A DNA stretch of 64,000 nt. Origin: Metabacillus_B sp050107715 (GTDB lineage Bacteria; Bacillota; Bacilli; Bacillales; Bacillaceae). The notes under the pieces were generated by a model that was not told the origin of the DNA, did no database searches, and worked only from the letters and a program-made list of their open reading frames with translations. The stretch lies in assembly GCF_050107715.1 (NCBI RefSeq), contig NZ_JBNILN010000015.1, positions 20,771-84,770 on the forward strand, read 5' to 3'. Made by a program: the position numbers and the translations under genes. Of this stretch, positions 34,216-43,091 are shown in pieces; position 1 is the first letter of the stretch; the number at the start of each line of letters is the position of its first letter.

Positions 34216-34695
34216 CTAATTCGAGATCACCAGGTTTGCCTTTTGCTTCGGTTCATCAACCATCTCATGGATCTGCTGGGCCTCAGATTTCCATTCAGCG
34301 TTTGCCTTTTCTTCCCGTTTTGATGCACCCTGATCCCGTCGCTCAACCCAAATAGCTGTATCGTATAAGTAATGAAGGGTGTTTTTGAGCAGAAAAGGAC
34401 CGCTCGCTATGACAATATCCCATTCTAAATGACTTTTAGCCTGATTCACTAAGACACTGACCTTCTTCTCAGGCATGGATTGATCGTACCAGCTTCTGGC
34501 CGGATTAAGCGAATCAATATTTACTGCTTCTTCATGTATCTCTTCAAAATGGACAAGCAATCCCTGTTTTACAAGCTCTGCCTGAAGTTTCCTGGCCTCC
34601 GCTTCATAACCGGATCCATTCATGCCGCTAACTGCGATTATGACAGGCTTTTGATTAGGCAGGATTTGCATGACCCGTTCAACTATTGTCTCCAT
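34216..34695 (-). CDS. Nucleoside-kinase-like P-loop protein with degenerate Walker A
   Basis: A 159-residue protein with the topology of uridine-kinase-like P-loop proteins: VIIAVSGMNGSGYEAEARKL near 18-37 occupies the Walker A position, but the essential Lys is Tyr30 and the next Ser/Thr is Glu. ARSWYDQSMPEK and WDIVIASGPFLLKN follow like the substrate and Walker B regions. GGGGG is 8 bases before the ATG at 34695. Without the lysine, catalysis is doubtful, so it may be a pseudoenzyme. No pathway partner is adjacent. Confidence 0.6.
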   Translation of the reverse strand: METIVERVMQILPNQKPVIIAVSGMNGSGYEAEARKLQAELVKQGLLVHFEEIHEEAVNIDSLNPARSWYDQSMPEKKVSVLVNQAKSHLEWDIVIASGPFLLKNTLHYLYDTAIWVERRDQGASKREEKANAEWKSEAQQIHEMVDEPKQKANLVISN

Positions 34696-34762
34696 ATTCA
34701 GGCCCCCGCTAAGTTCGTACATACTTAATGAATCAATTGTACCATTCACTTCAAGGAATGTC

Positions 34763-35233
34763 TTAATCCAGCTTTATAAGTTTTTTTCTTTTCATCAATT
34801 CGTTACATTTCTGATCAAGTCCGGCATATTCTGTATCGCCAGTCTGAAGGAAGCTTAATTTACCGAGAGCAGCTGACAGCTCTGTTTCAATGACGAGAAG
34901 TTCATCTCTTTTATCAGGCTTACCAGACTCCAGCTTTTTTCATCCCATTCTTTCATACTCATCCTGTATCATCGGATAGCCAGATCTTCTTCAATAAGAC
35001 AGTCTGATAGTTAAAGCAGGAATCATGGGAAACTGTCAGAAGCGTTCCTCCAAAGGAAGAAAGGGTTTTTTCAAGCTGCTCCCTTGCTGGAAGATCCCCC
35101 GTTATCCATCTCCAACGTTCCAGCCAGGATCTGGGCAAAGAATTTTACCGGTTCCGTTATATCCAGCTAAACCGATTCGATCCCCTGGTGCGATTTCTAA
35201 ATTCAGCCCGCATAGAATATGTGTATCCCACAT
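34763..35233 (-). pseudogene. ABC-F ribosome-protection ATPase relic (VmlR/Msr-like)
   Basis: Pieces in three frames on the minus strand rebuild parts of an ABC-F protein. From an ATG at 35233: WDTHILCGLNLEIAPGDRIG, then LAGYNGTGK (Walker A). A deletion removes the next Ser-Thr and shifts frame to FFAQILAGTLEMDNG. After a large deletion LEKTLSSFGGTLLTVSHDSC gives the H-loop, and the C-terminal coiled region KPDKRDELLVIETELSAALG ends at a TAA at 34763. Signature and Walker B motifs are gone. A terminator-bearing leader precedes it, as in antibiotic-induced ABC-F genes. Confidence 0.85.
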
Positions 35234-35273
35234 TGTTTATTTTATTAAATCACGCCCTATTTCTTTTATGAAT

Positions 35274-35352
35274 AAAAAAAACCTCTCAGGAACCTGAAGA
35301 GGAAATCGGGCCATATTCAAATAAGCCGGTGCATGACAATGCAAAATATGGC
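35274..35352 (-). promoter_or_regulatory. Attenuator-like leader of the ABC-F relic
   Basis: On the minus strand an 8-bp stem GCCATATT/AATATGGC (ends at 35352 and 35310) is followed by a terminator hairpin (CCTCTTCAGG/CCTGAGAGG, then eight T residues, about 35306-35274) 40 bases before the relic's ATG. Ribosome-mediated attenuation controls vmlR and related genes; a short open frame starting GTG runs through both hairpins. The leader may be the best preserved part of the locus. Confidence 0.55.
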
Positions 35353-35520
35353 TGTGAATGAAAAAATGGCGCACGAATCCTATATTCTTTTGGTTCCTTT
35401 AATGAAGGCTTTGTTAATGAATGATGTTGATTTAATATTTGAAAGAAACGTCAGATAATAAGATTACTGCTTCATTGGCCCAATTTCATTCTTTATAACC
35501 CTTACTGTACTTGTCAACTT

Positions 35521-36111
35521 TCACCTGCATAATGAATGCAAATGCAAGCGGACCGTTTTGATCATCATCTCGGGAGTACAGTGAGCAGGCCTAATCACAC
35601 CATGAATGGCCAGCCCATCGATTAGAGCAAAAAGCCGTTCCGTTTCAAGCTCTTCGTCCAAATCCTCCCGGGCTATTTTTAATTTTATTAACCCTTGTAT
35701 AATTAAAGCGATTCCTGCCCGTGTCTGATCATAAACTTCATGGCTTACATCTGAAAGAGCTGCATCAGTAAAAGCTCGGGCTATAAAAGTAAACCATACC
35801 TCCGTTTCTGTTCTTGTTTCATCAGTAAGCGGGAGAATTTCCTCAAGGACCATTTCCATATCATCGAGCGGAACACCTGTAAACGGAGCATTCTGCACCC
35901 TTTTTCGAACCCGATCAGACACAGACTTCATCGAGAAAATAAACAGCTCTGACTGGGAAGAAAAATAATGCCTTAGTGAACCGGGGGAAACCCCGGCCTC
36001 TTCTGCTGCTTTGCGCACCGAAACCTGTTCCATTCCCTCTCTCGCAATGATCCTCCATACAGCTTCTGCAATTATTTCCTTTTGTTTATCGTGATCTACA
36101 TATTTAGGCAT
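35521..36111 (-). CDS. TetR-family transcriptional regulator
   Basis: A 196-residue TetR/AcrR repressor, with helix-turn-helix ISVRKAAEEAGVSPGSLRHYF-type sequence at about 27-47 (SVRKAAEEAGVSPGSLRHYF) and a helical ligand domain. It is divergent from a small membrane-protein gene; a perfect 8+8 inverted repeat lies between them. The C-terminal domain most resembles the BetI/YxbF-like group. The ligand is unknown. Confidence 0.9.
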   Translation of the reverse strand: MPKYVDHDKQKEIIAEAVWRIIAREGMEQVSVRKAAEEAGVSPGSLRHYFSSQSELFIFSMKSVSDRVRKRVQNAPFTGVPLDDMEMVLEEILPLTDETRTETEVWFTFIARAFTDAALSDVSHEVYDQTRAGIALIIQGLIKLKIAREDLDEELETERLFALIDGLAIHGVIRPAHCTPEMMIKTVRLHLHSLCR

Positions 36112-36147
36112 GCTAATAGTTTATCACAATTTGCCTTTTTAATACAG

Positions 36148-36171
36148 TTGTGTTATATTTTTTTAACACAA
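36148..36171. promoter_or_regulatory. TetR operator between divergent genes
   Basis: TTGTGTTA (36148-36155) and TAACACAA (36164-36171) are perfect inverted repeats with an 8-base gap, placed 36 bases from the tetR start and just before the ribosome site of the membrane-protein gene. It fits repression of both genes. Confidence 0.7.
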
Positions 36172-36194
36172 TCGTACTAAAAAGGAGAAGGTTT

Positions 36195-36737
36195 ATGATT
36201 GGATGGCTTATCATAGCTTGTGAGATCGGTTTCTGGCTTTTTGTATTTGCAGGTCTTTCTGTAAGGTATTTGCTTGGAAAGAAAAAAACAGGAGCAATCC
36301 TGCTGTTTTTTACTCCGGTTATCGATTTACTATTAATTGCCGTTACAATAGCTGACCTTTATTCCGGTAAAGACGCAGAATTCACTCATTCCCTTGCTGC
36401 TATTTACATTGGATGCACAATTGCCTTCGGTCATAAAATGATACAGTGGGCAGACGTTCGATTTGCCAGCCGTTTTGCAGGCGGACCCGCTCCCGCGAAA
36501 CCGGTTAAGGCCGGCAGAGAGCATGCTCAAAAAGAAAGGAATGGCTGGTACCGCCATTTTTTAGCATGGCTGATCGGCGGAGGTCTTCTTGCCGGAATGA
36601 TTCTTTTAATTGGAGAAGGGGCCAGAACAGAAGAACTTTCCCGTGCACTTCTATATTGGTCTCTAATGCTAGCAGCTGATTTTCTATACAGCTTCAGCTA
36701 CACCATCTGGCCCCGAAGTAAAAAGGAGGCAGCCTGA
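36195..36737 (+). CDS. TetR-controlled membrane protein, unknown function
   Basis: A 180-residue protein with about five hydrophobic segments (2-22, 33-55, 63-82, 118-138, 146-165) and a basic cytosolic loop near 95-115. AAAGGAGAAGG is 7 bases before the ATG at 36195; the open frame extends farther upstream but lacks a start there. It is divergent from a tetR gene across a shared operator, so its expression probably responds to a small molecule. I do not recognise a named family; it is not a typical drug transporter in size. Confidence 0.75.
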   Translation: MIGWLIIACEIGFWLFVFAGLSVRYLLGKKKTGAILLFFTPVIDLLLIAVTIADLYSGKDAEFTHSLAAIYIGCTIAFGHKMIQWADVRFASRFAGGPAPAKPVKAGREHAQKERNGWYRHFLAWLIGGGLLAGMILLIGEGARTEELSRALLYWSLMLAADFLYSFSYTIWPRSKKEAA

Positions 36738-36744
36738 TTTTTTT

Positions 36745-36784
36745 ACAGTAAAAAACCAGCAGATCATCCTGCTGGTTTTTTAGG
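36745..36784. terminator. Bidirectional terminator between convergent genes
   Basis: AAAACCAGCAG pairs with CTGCTGGTTTT; A and T runs flank it. The stop codon of the minus-strand GNAT gene lies in the loop. Confidence 0.85.
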
Positions 36785-37633
36785 CCTCTCTTCAAAGCGG
36801 ATTTTTGCTAGATCCTGAAAAGGCTGATATCCCACTTTTTCATAAATTTTATTGGCAATTGGATTTTCAGCATCCGTGAACAGACTGGCAGTCCGATAGC
36901 CATTTTTCAGCATGAGCTCTGTTAGCTCCGTCACACATTTTGTAGCATAGCCTTTATTCCTGAATACAGGCGGAGTGTATACATAATTGATGTTTACATT
37001 TGTTTTTGTCGGACGGGACCAATTTGCCATTGACACGATCGCCCCTTCTTCAAACCACCCATAAAGACTTTTTTTCCGGATAATCTCATCAGCTTTTTCG
37101 TCCGCTTCAAACATAGAAACATGTTCTCCAGCTTCCTCGCAGAAATCGAAAACCCATTGACTGATCATCGGGCGGTGCTCTGCCTCCAAAAGCAGCATCT
37201 TTCCAGTGCTTTTCTCAGCCCTTATCTCAAGCTGATCAAGTACAAACAGCCTCTGATTCATCGATATGTAAGCTGCCTTCCCAGTTAGTGCCGCAATCCT
37301 TTTGGCCACTGCTTCGGTTACGTATTTTTCTCCAAGCAGGCCCGGGACAGACCTGTATACCTGAGCGATTCGTTTGCCCGCAAGCATCAGGTCCTCCTCT
37401 TGTAAACTTTTCCTGGCAGCTACCAGAACTTGTTTTGGATGGATCTGAAGGAGAACCATCATGATCTCCCCATCTTTCCGGATAATGCTCATATGTATCG
37501 GCTGAAGACTGGACGCCTGTTTATCCAAAAGGATGCCGAGCGCCACATTGTTTTCTATTTCCCGCGTTTCCAAAAAGGATAAGGCGGCTTTCTTAAAAAA
37601 ATCAATATCATAATAGGCTTGTATATCGATCAT
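36764..37633 (-). CDS. GNAT acetyltransferase, two-domain
   Basis: A 289-residue protein. The C-terminal half (about 150-285) is a GNAT fold with INYVYTPPVFRNKGYATKCV (acetyl-CoA loop, R/Q-x-x-G-x-G/A) and NPIANKIYEKVGYQP. The N-terminal half resembles the degenerate first GNAT-like domain of several Bacillus acetyltransferases. GAGGTG is 6 bases before the ATG at 37633; an in-frame GTG at 37642 overlaps the ribosome site. The substrate is unknown. It diverges from another GNAT gene. Confidence 0.85.
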   Translation of the reverse strand: MIDIQAYYDIDFFKKAALSFLETREIENNVALGILLDKQASSLQPIHMSIIRKDGEIMMVLLQIHPKQVLVAARKSLQEEDLMLAGKRIAQVYRSVPGLLGEKYVTEAVAKRIAALTGKAAYISMNQRLFVLDQLEIRAEKSTGKMLLLEAEHRPMISQWVFDFCEEAGEHVSMFEADEKADEIIRKKSLYGWFEEGAIVSMANWSRPTKTNVNINYVYTPPVFRNKGYATKCVTELTELMLKNGYRTASLFTDAENPIANKIYEKVGYQPFQDLAKIRFEERPKKPAG

Positions 37634-37745
37634 TATGGTCACCTCAATTCATTATTGATTCTATACGAATATTGGATTTCCTTCAAAACAAAAAGGAAAT
37701 CAGGTAGAAAAAACGAATTTATTAACAGAGACAGGGGGATTCTAT

Positions 37746-38285
37746 ATGATTCGTTTAGTACCGTTTACTATGGGGGACGCAGATGAACTGATTCATTGGA
37801 TTCCATCTGAAGATTTTTTGATGCAATGGGGCGGTCCGGAATTTGTTTTCCCTTTAACGAAAGGACAAATACAAAATTATTTAGGAAAGGAAAACCAGCT
37901 TGTGTTTACGGCAAAAAACATAGAATCCGGACTTACTGTAGGCCATATTTGCATTTCGAGAATAGACGCCGCTAATAAATCTTGCAGAATCAGCAAAGTG
38001 CTGGTCGGCAGTCCGGAGACCAGAGGAAAAGGCTATGGCCAGAAAATGATTAAGGGATGCTTGGATATTGCGTTTCGTGAATTAGAATTCCGCCGTATCA
38101 CACTGGCAGTATTCGATTTTAATGAGCAGGCAATTAATTGCTACAGTAAAGCGGGCTTTCGAATAGAAGGACATACGATTAATGCGAGAAAAGTAAATCA
38201 ATCCTTTTGGAGCCTTTATGAAATGGGGATTACTAGAGAGGGATGGGAGCTTGACCGGAAAGAAAAGGCTTCCTTCAATTCGTAA
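37746..38285 (+). CDS. GNAT acetyltransferase, RimJ/RimL type
   Basis: A 179-residue N-acetyltransferase of the RimJ/RimL branch: MIRLVPFTMGDADELIHW at the start, KVLVGSPETRGKGYGQKMIK acetyl-CoA loop and FNEQAINCYSKAGFRIEG near the end. ACAGGGGG lies upstream of the ATG. It could act on protein N-termini or small amines; nothing nearby narrows this. Confidence 0.88.
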   Translation: MIRLVPFTMGDADELIHWIPSEDFLMQWGGPEFVFPLTKGQIQNYLGKENQLVFTAKNIESGLTVGHICISRIDAANKSCRISKVLVGSPETRGKGYGQKMIKGCLDIAFRELEFRRITLAVFDFNEQAINCYSKAGFRIEGHTINARKVNQSFWSLYEMGITREGWELDRKEKASFNS

Positions 38286-38590
38286 AATTAATTATCCAGC
38301 CTATCGACTAAACTGATCGCAAGCTTATATCCGGATCGATAGGAGCAAAGCTTGGATTATGAACAGGCAGTCGACTCTTTTACATCTTAAGCGAGAAAAC
38401 CCCCGAATCTACTTCTCTATCAGTGTAAATCTCACCTAAAGCAGAAGCAAATTTATCTAAAAGTCTATCATTAGTTAAAATTTAATTTACGCTGATAGTA
38501 TCTAATTTTCGTTGATTACTCTGCAATATTTGCGAAATTGGTGAAAAATGCATAAAAAAACAGAGCCGGAATATGAAGCTTCCGGCAAGT
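38286..38590. other. Intergenic region with an inverted repeat
   Basis: CCTATCGA (38300-38307) and TCGATAGG (38336-38343) are inverted repeats just after the GNAT stop, and GCCGGAA/TTCCGGC form a small hairpin at 38565-38586. No gene with a ribosome site was found. Confidence 0.4.
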
Positions 38591-38618
38591 ATAGTGCCCA
38601 GAGCTCTGGGCACTTTTT
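38591..38618 (+). terminator. Perfect palindromic terminator
   Basis: AGTGCCCAGAG and CTCTGGGCACT form a 22-base perfect palindrome at 38593-38614 followed by T residues. Confidence 0.7.
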
Positions 38619-38747
38619 AACTATTCTAGGAGGCAAGAGGGAAACCACTGTTCACTATTGCTGTCCCCTCATTACTTATCTGTATAGGGCCAAAAGCTAA
38701 ACATGTCTCCGCTCTTCAGTAACCCTCTCTGAACGGCCCTGCTTTAA

Positions 38748-40310
38748 TTAATTCACGCTTTCAGGAAGCTCCTTCTTTCCATATTTCGTCTGGAACGCGG
38801 CAATTTCTTCAAATTCCGTTTCATACATTCTCGCTAATCGGATATAGATTGGAATGATTTCCTGGTAGATTGCAGAGGCTTCTTCATCAGGCGTCAGCTT
38901 GAGGTTAGAGCTGACAAAACGCTTTGCCTCCGTCAAAGAATCAATCTCTCCCAGTGCAAACATCCCAAGAATTGCGGCACCTAGGCAGGAGCTTTCATAA
39001 CTTTCCGGGATCAGAATTTCCTGATCCAGCACGTCCGCCAGCATCTGGCGCCAAAACTCCGATTGAGCGAAGCCTCCTGTAGCATGAATTTTCTCTGGAA
39101 TCCCAATGAGTTCTTTCAGGGCAAGCAAAACAGTATATAGATTGTAGTTGATGCCTTCGAGCACCGCTCTGATCATATGGTCTTTTTTATGATGCAGGCC
39201 CAATCCGAAAAAAGCGCCTCTTGCATGGGCATTCCAAATTGGCGCCCGCTCGCCTGCAAGGTACGGATGGAAAATGAGTCCTTCAGACCCCGGCCTGATA
39301 TCAGCTGCGATGCTGGTTAAATAAGTGAAGGGATCCTGCCCCGATTCTTCTGCTGCTTTTACCTCGGACTGGCAGATTTCATCCTTCAGCCATTGAAAGA
39401 TCATCCCTCCATTGTTAACCGGGCCTCCAATTACCCAGTGATCCTCAGTGAGAGCATAGCAAAAAATTCTTCCTTTCGGATCGGTTACAGGTCTGTCTGT
39501 AACCGCTCTAATCGCCCCGCTTGTCCCGATTGTAAGAGCAGCTACTCCCTTGTCGATGGCATTTACGCCAAGGTTGGACAGGACGCCGTCGCTTGCACCT
39601 GCGATAAACGGCACTGTCTCCTGAATACCCAGCTCGGAAGCAAATTCATGTTTAATCCCTTTCAATGTATAGGTTGTAGAAACAATTTTAGAAAGCTGGT
39701 CCGCGTTAATACCGGCAATTTCTAGCGCTTCAGCGTCCCAATCAAGTGTTGTTAAGTTAAATAAGCCCGTTGCGGATGCGATGGAATGATCAATTATGTA
39801 TTCACCGAAAAAGCGGTAAAAAACGTATTCTTTTATGGATATGAATTTATCTGTCCGGCTGAATATCTCACTGTACTCCTCCCGCAGCCAAATGATTTTG
39901 GACAGCGGAGACATAGGGTGAATGGGGGTCCCGGTCCGCAAATAAATTTCATGCCCCCTCCAATCATTTTTAAGCTTCTTCGTCCACGCTTCGCTTCGCT
40001 GGTCAGCCCAAGTAATGCTTCTGGTCAGTGCTTTTCCGTTTTTGTCCATGGCAATAAGGCTGTGCATGGCGGAACTAAAGCTTAAAAAGGATACTTCTTC
40101 GGGCTGGGCGCCCGCTTCTTTTATTGCTTCGCTGATCGCGTTCTTAACAGCCGTAAATATCTCTTCAGGGTCTTGTTCTGCTTCCCCGGGAGTATTGGTA
40201 TACAGCGGATAGCCAGCGTTGTGCTTGGAAATCACGGTTCCATCCCTGTCGAAAAGCACGGCTTTTGTGCTGGTCGTGCCAATATCTACACCTATCATAT
40301 AATTTGCCAT
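38748..40310 (-). CDS. gntK: Gluconokinase (FGGY family)
   Basis: A 520-residue FGGY carbohydrate kinase phosphorylating gluconate. The N-terminal phosphate loop MIGVDIGTTSTKAVLFDRDG, WADQRSEAW, GASDGVLSNLG, TIGTSGAIRAV (adenine-side loop) and GGFAQSEFWRQMLADVLDQ near the C-terminus are typical of Bacillus GntK. GGAGG stands 8 bases before the ATG at 40310; the GTG at 40325 is inside the ribosome site. Unlike the gntRKPZ operon of B. subtilis no gluconate permease or GntR is adjacent here. Confidence 0.88.
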   Translation of the reverse strand: MANYMIGVDIGTTSTKAVLFDRDGTVISKHNAGYPLYTNTPGEAEQDPEEIFTAVKNAISEAIKEAGAQPEEVSFLSFSSAMHSLIAMDKNGKALTRSITWADQRSEAWTKKLKNDWRGHEIYLRTGTPIHPMSPLSKIIWLREEYSEIFSRTDKFISIKEYVFYRFFGEYIIDHSIASATGLFNLTTLDWDAEALEIAGINADQLSKIVSTTYTLKGIKHEFASELGIQETVPFIAGASDGVLSNLGVNAIDKGVAALTIGTSGAIRAVTDRPVTDPKGRIFCYALTEDHWVIGGPVNNGGMIFQWLKDEICQSEVKAAEESGQDPFTYLTSIAADIRPGSEGLIFHPYLAGERAPIWNAHARGAFFGLGLHHKKDHMIRAVLEGINYNLYTVLLALKELIGIPEKIHATGGFAQSEFWRQMLADVLDQEILIPESYESSCLGAAILGMFALGEIDSLTEAKRFVSSNLKLTPDEEASAIYQEIIPIYIRLARMYETEFEEIAAFQTKYGKKELPESVN

Positions 40311-40379
40311 CTGCAAAACCTCCACTAAACTCTGTTACTGTCCATCCTAACGTTACACTAATCTCTCTGATGCTGAAAC

Positions 40380-41552
40380 CTATTCTTGTTCGGAAAAAGC
40401 ACGATCCGCCATCAGTTTAATGGTAATATCATCAGAAGGCGGGTTGTGAAGACCGGCTCGTACATCACGGTAGAAACGCTCTAGCGGTTTACTGCGGAAC
40501 AGACTTTGGCCCCCTTCAATTCTCATCGCAAGGTCTACTACTTCAATCGCCGCATTGGTTGCTACGTACTTCGCTGCAGCAAGCTCTGTTTCGAGCTCTG
40601 AACGCTTTTCAGGGTTGGCGGCATCCCATTTTTCTGCTGCAGCATACATCAGCTGTCTTGCTGCCAGAAGTTTTATATCCATCTGTGCGACTTTTCTTCT
40701 TACTTCCGGGACTTCCATGATGGGATGGGGCAAGCTGTTCGGATGGTAATGTCTTGCAAAGCTGACCGCTTCGTTTCTGGCAGCGATCGCTATTCCTAAA
40801 TAACAGGCCGGAATGTGGAGCAGCCACCCCTGTGCCATAGGCTTTCCTTGTTTGCTGCGGCTGCCTATCAAGGCAGACTCCTCCAGCACAACATTTTCGA
40901 GGATTAAATCATCACTTCTTGTTCCGCGCATGCCCATCGTATCCCACGTTTCTTCAATATTGACTCCTTCAGCATTTCTCGGTACAAGGAATTCACATAC
41001 ATCCCCCGTTTCCTCAACCGTTGCTGTAATAATGAAATAATCAAGAATAGGTGCCAAGGACGCAAAAATCTTTTTGCCGCTGATCCTCCATTTATCTCCA
41101 TCTTTAGCAGCGGATGTTTCAGGCTTGCCGCCGCGCGCAGGACTGCCGGTTTTCGCTTCGCTCGCCGCACTGTTTAGAAGCTTTCCGTGCTCGACAACCT
41201 CCTTTGCTACCCGGGTAAATAATTCAGGCTTCCATTTCCCCGTTTCCCGCAAGCTTAAAAACAGACCAAGATGCCACCCGAGCGAAAGGGCTGTGGCCGG
41301 GTCCCCTTCTGCAAGCTTTTCCTGCAAAAGGAGAAATGTATAGAGGGAGATCCCTTTGCCTCCATGCGTTTCAGGGATCGTTAAAGATAGAAACCCTTCT
41401 TCCCTGAGCTCTTTAAAATTTTCAAAAGGGAAAGAGGCATCCCGGTCATGATCTTCAGCCCGGACAAAGAAGGTTTCAGAAAGATGTTTGGCTTTTTTAA
41501 ACAGTTCTTCTTCACTCTCAGTCCTGATAAACTGATTTTCCAGAAATCTCAT
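40380..41552 (-). CDS. Acyl-CoA dehydrogenase, YdbM-like
   Basis: A 390-residue flavin enzyme of the acyl-CoA dehydrogenase fold: N-terminal helices, a central beta domain with AASEAKTGSPARGG and WDTMGMRGTRSDDLILENV, and a C-terminal helical bundle with RIEGGQSLFRSKPLERFYRDVRAG (parts). The catalytic Glu of straight-chain enzymes is not clear, and the sequence looks closest to B. subtilis YdbM and DszC-like relatives, some of which are monooxygenases. It lies downstream of nothing obvious and is followed by gntK. Confidence 0.82.
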   Translation of the reverse strand: MRFLENQFIRTESEEELFKKAKHLSETFFVRAEDHDRDASFPFENFKELREEGFLSLTIPETHGGKGISLYTFLLLQEKLAEGDPATALSLGWHLGLFLSLRETGKWKPELFTRVAKEVVEHGKLLNSAASEAKTGSPARGGKPETSAAKDGDKWRISGKKIFASLAPILDYFIITATVEETGDVCEFLVPRNAEGVNIEETWDTMGMRGTRSDDLILENVVLEESALIGSRSKQGKPMAQGWLLHIPACYLGIAIAARNEAVSFARHYHPNSLPHPIMEVPEVRRKVAQMDIKLLAARQLMYAAAEKWDAANPEKRSELETELAAAKYVATNAAIEVVDLAMRIEGGQSLFRSKPLERFYRDVRAGLHNPPSDDITIKLMADRAFSEQE

Positions 41553-41711
41553 TGTGTGTCACCTCATGCTTTCATTCTTCTTATATTGTACCGCTTTACA
41601 GCTTCGTTCTAAAAGCAATCTGATTGCTTGGTCTGCTCTGAGGGATTTCGTTTGAAGATTCATATAAGTCTGCTAAAATAATGAAGAATCCAAAAAAAGG
41701 GGGCATATACG

Positions 41712-42944
41712 ATGTCTAACTTTCAGCAGAATCTCGAGAAATATGCAGAACTTGCAGTAAAAGTGGGAGTCAACATTCAAAAAGGGCAAACCCTGGCAAT
41801 CTATGCAGCCATCGATACAGCTGAATTCACAAGGAAAATCGTTAAGAAAGCATACGAAGCAGGAGCAAAAAACGTAACGGTTGACTGGATGGATGACGTT
41901 GTGAGCCGCCTTAAATATGAGATGGCTCCAGATGAAGCATTTCATGAATACCCGATGCACCGGGCAAGGGAGAGAGAGGAACTTGCGGAAAACAATGCAG
42001 CCTTCATGAGCATTGTTTCGGCTAATCCGGATTTGCTGAAGGGAGTAGAATCCAAAAGAATCGCTGCAGCAAGCAAGGCCGCCGGAAAAGCTCTTGACCG
42101 CTACCGCCAGTATGTTCAATCCGACAAAATGAGCTGGACAGTGATTGCTGCACCGTCCAGAGACTGGGCTTTAAAGGTTTTCCCCGAAGTCAGTGAAACA
42201 GAAGCCGTCGAAAAACTTTGGGATGCCATTTTTAAATCAGTCCGCATCTATGAAGAAGACCCTGTTCAGGCATGGAAAGATCATAACGCTTCCTTACATA
42301 AAAAAGTCGATTATTTAAACAATAAGAAGTACAAAGCCTTGCATTATAAAGCAAAAGGCACCGATCTCACCATTGAACTTCATGAAAAGCACCAGTGGGT
42401 CGGAGCAGGAAGCGTAAACGAACACGGCTCAGAGTTCATGGCTAATATGCCTACAGAAGAGGTTTTTACCGTTCCTGAAAAAAACGGTGTGAATGGAGTC
42501 GTATCAAGCACGAAGCCTCTAAGTTACGGCGGAAATCTTATTGATGAATTCCAGCTTACCTTTGAAGAAGGAAAAATTATTAAAGCCGAGGCGAAGGCAG
42601 GAGAAGAAATTCTCAAGACGCTCATCGATACAGATGAAGGTTCGCAGTATCTCGGTGAAGTTGCGCTTGTTCCTTACGATTCCCCAATTTCCAAATCAGG
42701 AGTACTATTCTACAATACCCTCTTTGATGAAAATGCATCCAACCACTTAGCGATCGGAAGCGGATATGCATTCAATATCGAAGGCGGAAAGAAAATGGAC
42801 CGTGATGAACTCGCCAGGCACGGAGTTAACAGCAGTATTGCCCACGTTGATTTTATGATTGGATCTCAGGAGATGGATATCGACGGCATCTTGACAGACG
42901 GGACCCGTGAACCTATTTTCAGAAACGGGGACTGGGCATTTTAA
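41712..42944 (+). CDS. ampS: M29-family metallo-aminopeptidase AmpS
   Basis: A 410-residue M29 (thermophilic) aminopeptidase. The metal-site motifs visible are GTDLTIELHEKHQWVG, ANMPTEEVFTVPE (Glu ligands), LGEVALVPYDSPIS, ENASNHLAIGSGY and NSSIAHVDFMIGS (His/Asp ligands). AAAGGGGG precedes the ATG. It removes N-terminal residues from peptides in the cytosol. A single-gene unit ending at a strong terminator. Confidence 0.92.
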   Translation: MSNFQQNLEKYAELAVKVGVNIQKGQTLAIYAAIDTAEFTRKIVKKAYEAGAKNVTVDWMDDVVSRLKYEMAPDEAFHEYPMHRAREREELAENNAAFMSIVSANPDLLKGVESKRIAAASKAAGKALDRYRQYVQSDKMSWTVIAAPSRDWALKVFPEVSETEAVEKLWDAIFKSVRIYEEDPVQAWKDHNASLHKKVDYLNNKKYKALHYKAKGTDLTIELHEKHQWVGAGSVNEHGSEFMANMPTEEVFTVPEKNGVNGVVSSTKPLSYGGNLIDEFQLTFEEGKIIKAEAKAGEEILKTLIDTDEGSQYLGEVALVPYDSPISKSGVLFYNTLFDENASNHLAIGSGYAFNIEGGKKMDRDELARHGVNSSIAHVDFMIGSQEMDIDGILTDGTREPIFRNGDWAF

Positions 42945-42995
42945 CGAATAGGCTCACAGCATAGTACGGCAAAAGCCTAGCCCAAACAACAGCTT

Positions 42996-43029
42996 CAAAA
43001 GAGATTGGCGGATGCCAGTCTCTTTTTTT
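42996..43029 (+). terminator. Terminator after ampS
   Basis: AGAGATTGGC pairs imperfectly with GCCAGTCTCT and is followed by a run of seven T residues. Confidence 0.8.
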
Positions 43030-43091
43030 GCCTCCTATCTATCTTCTGTCACTATGTATGAAGCACAGGCGAGAGCCCTGGGTTAAGACTC

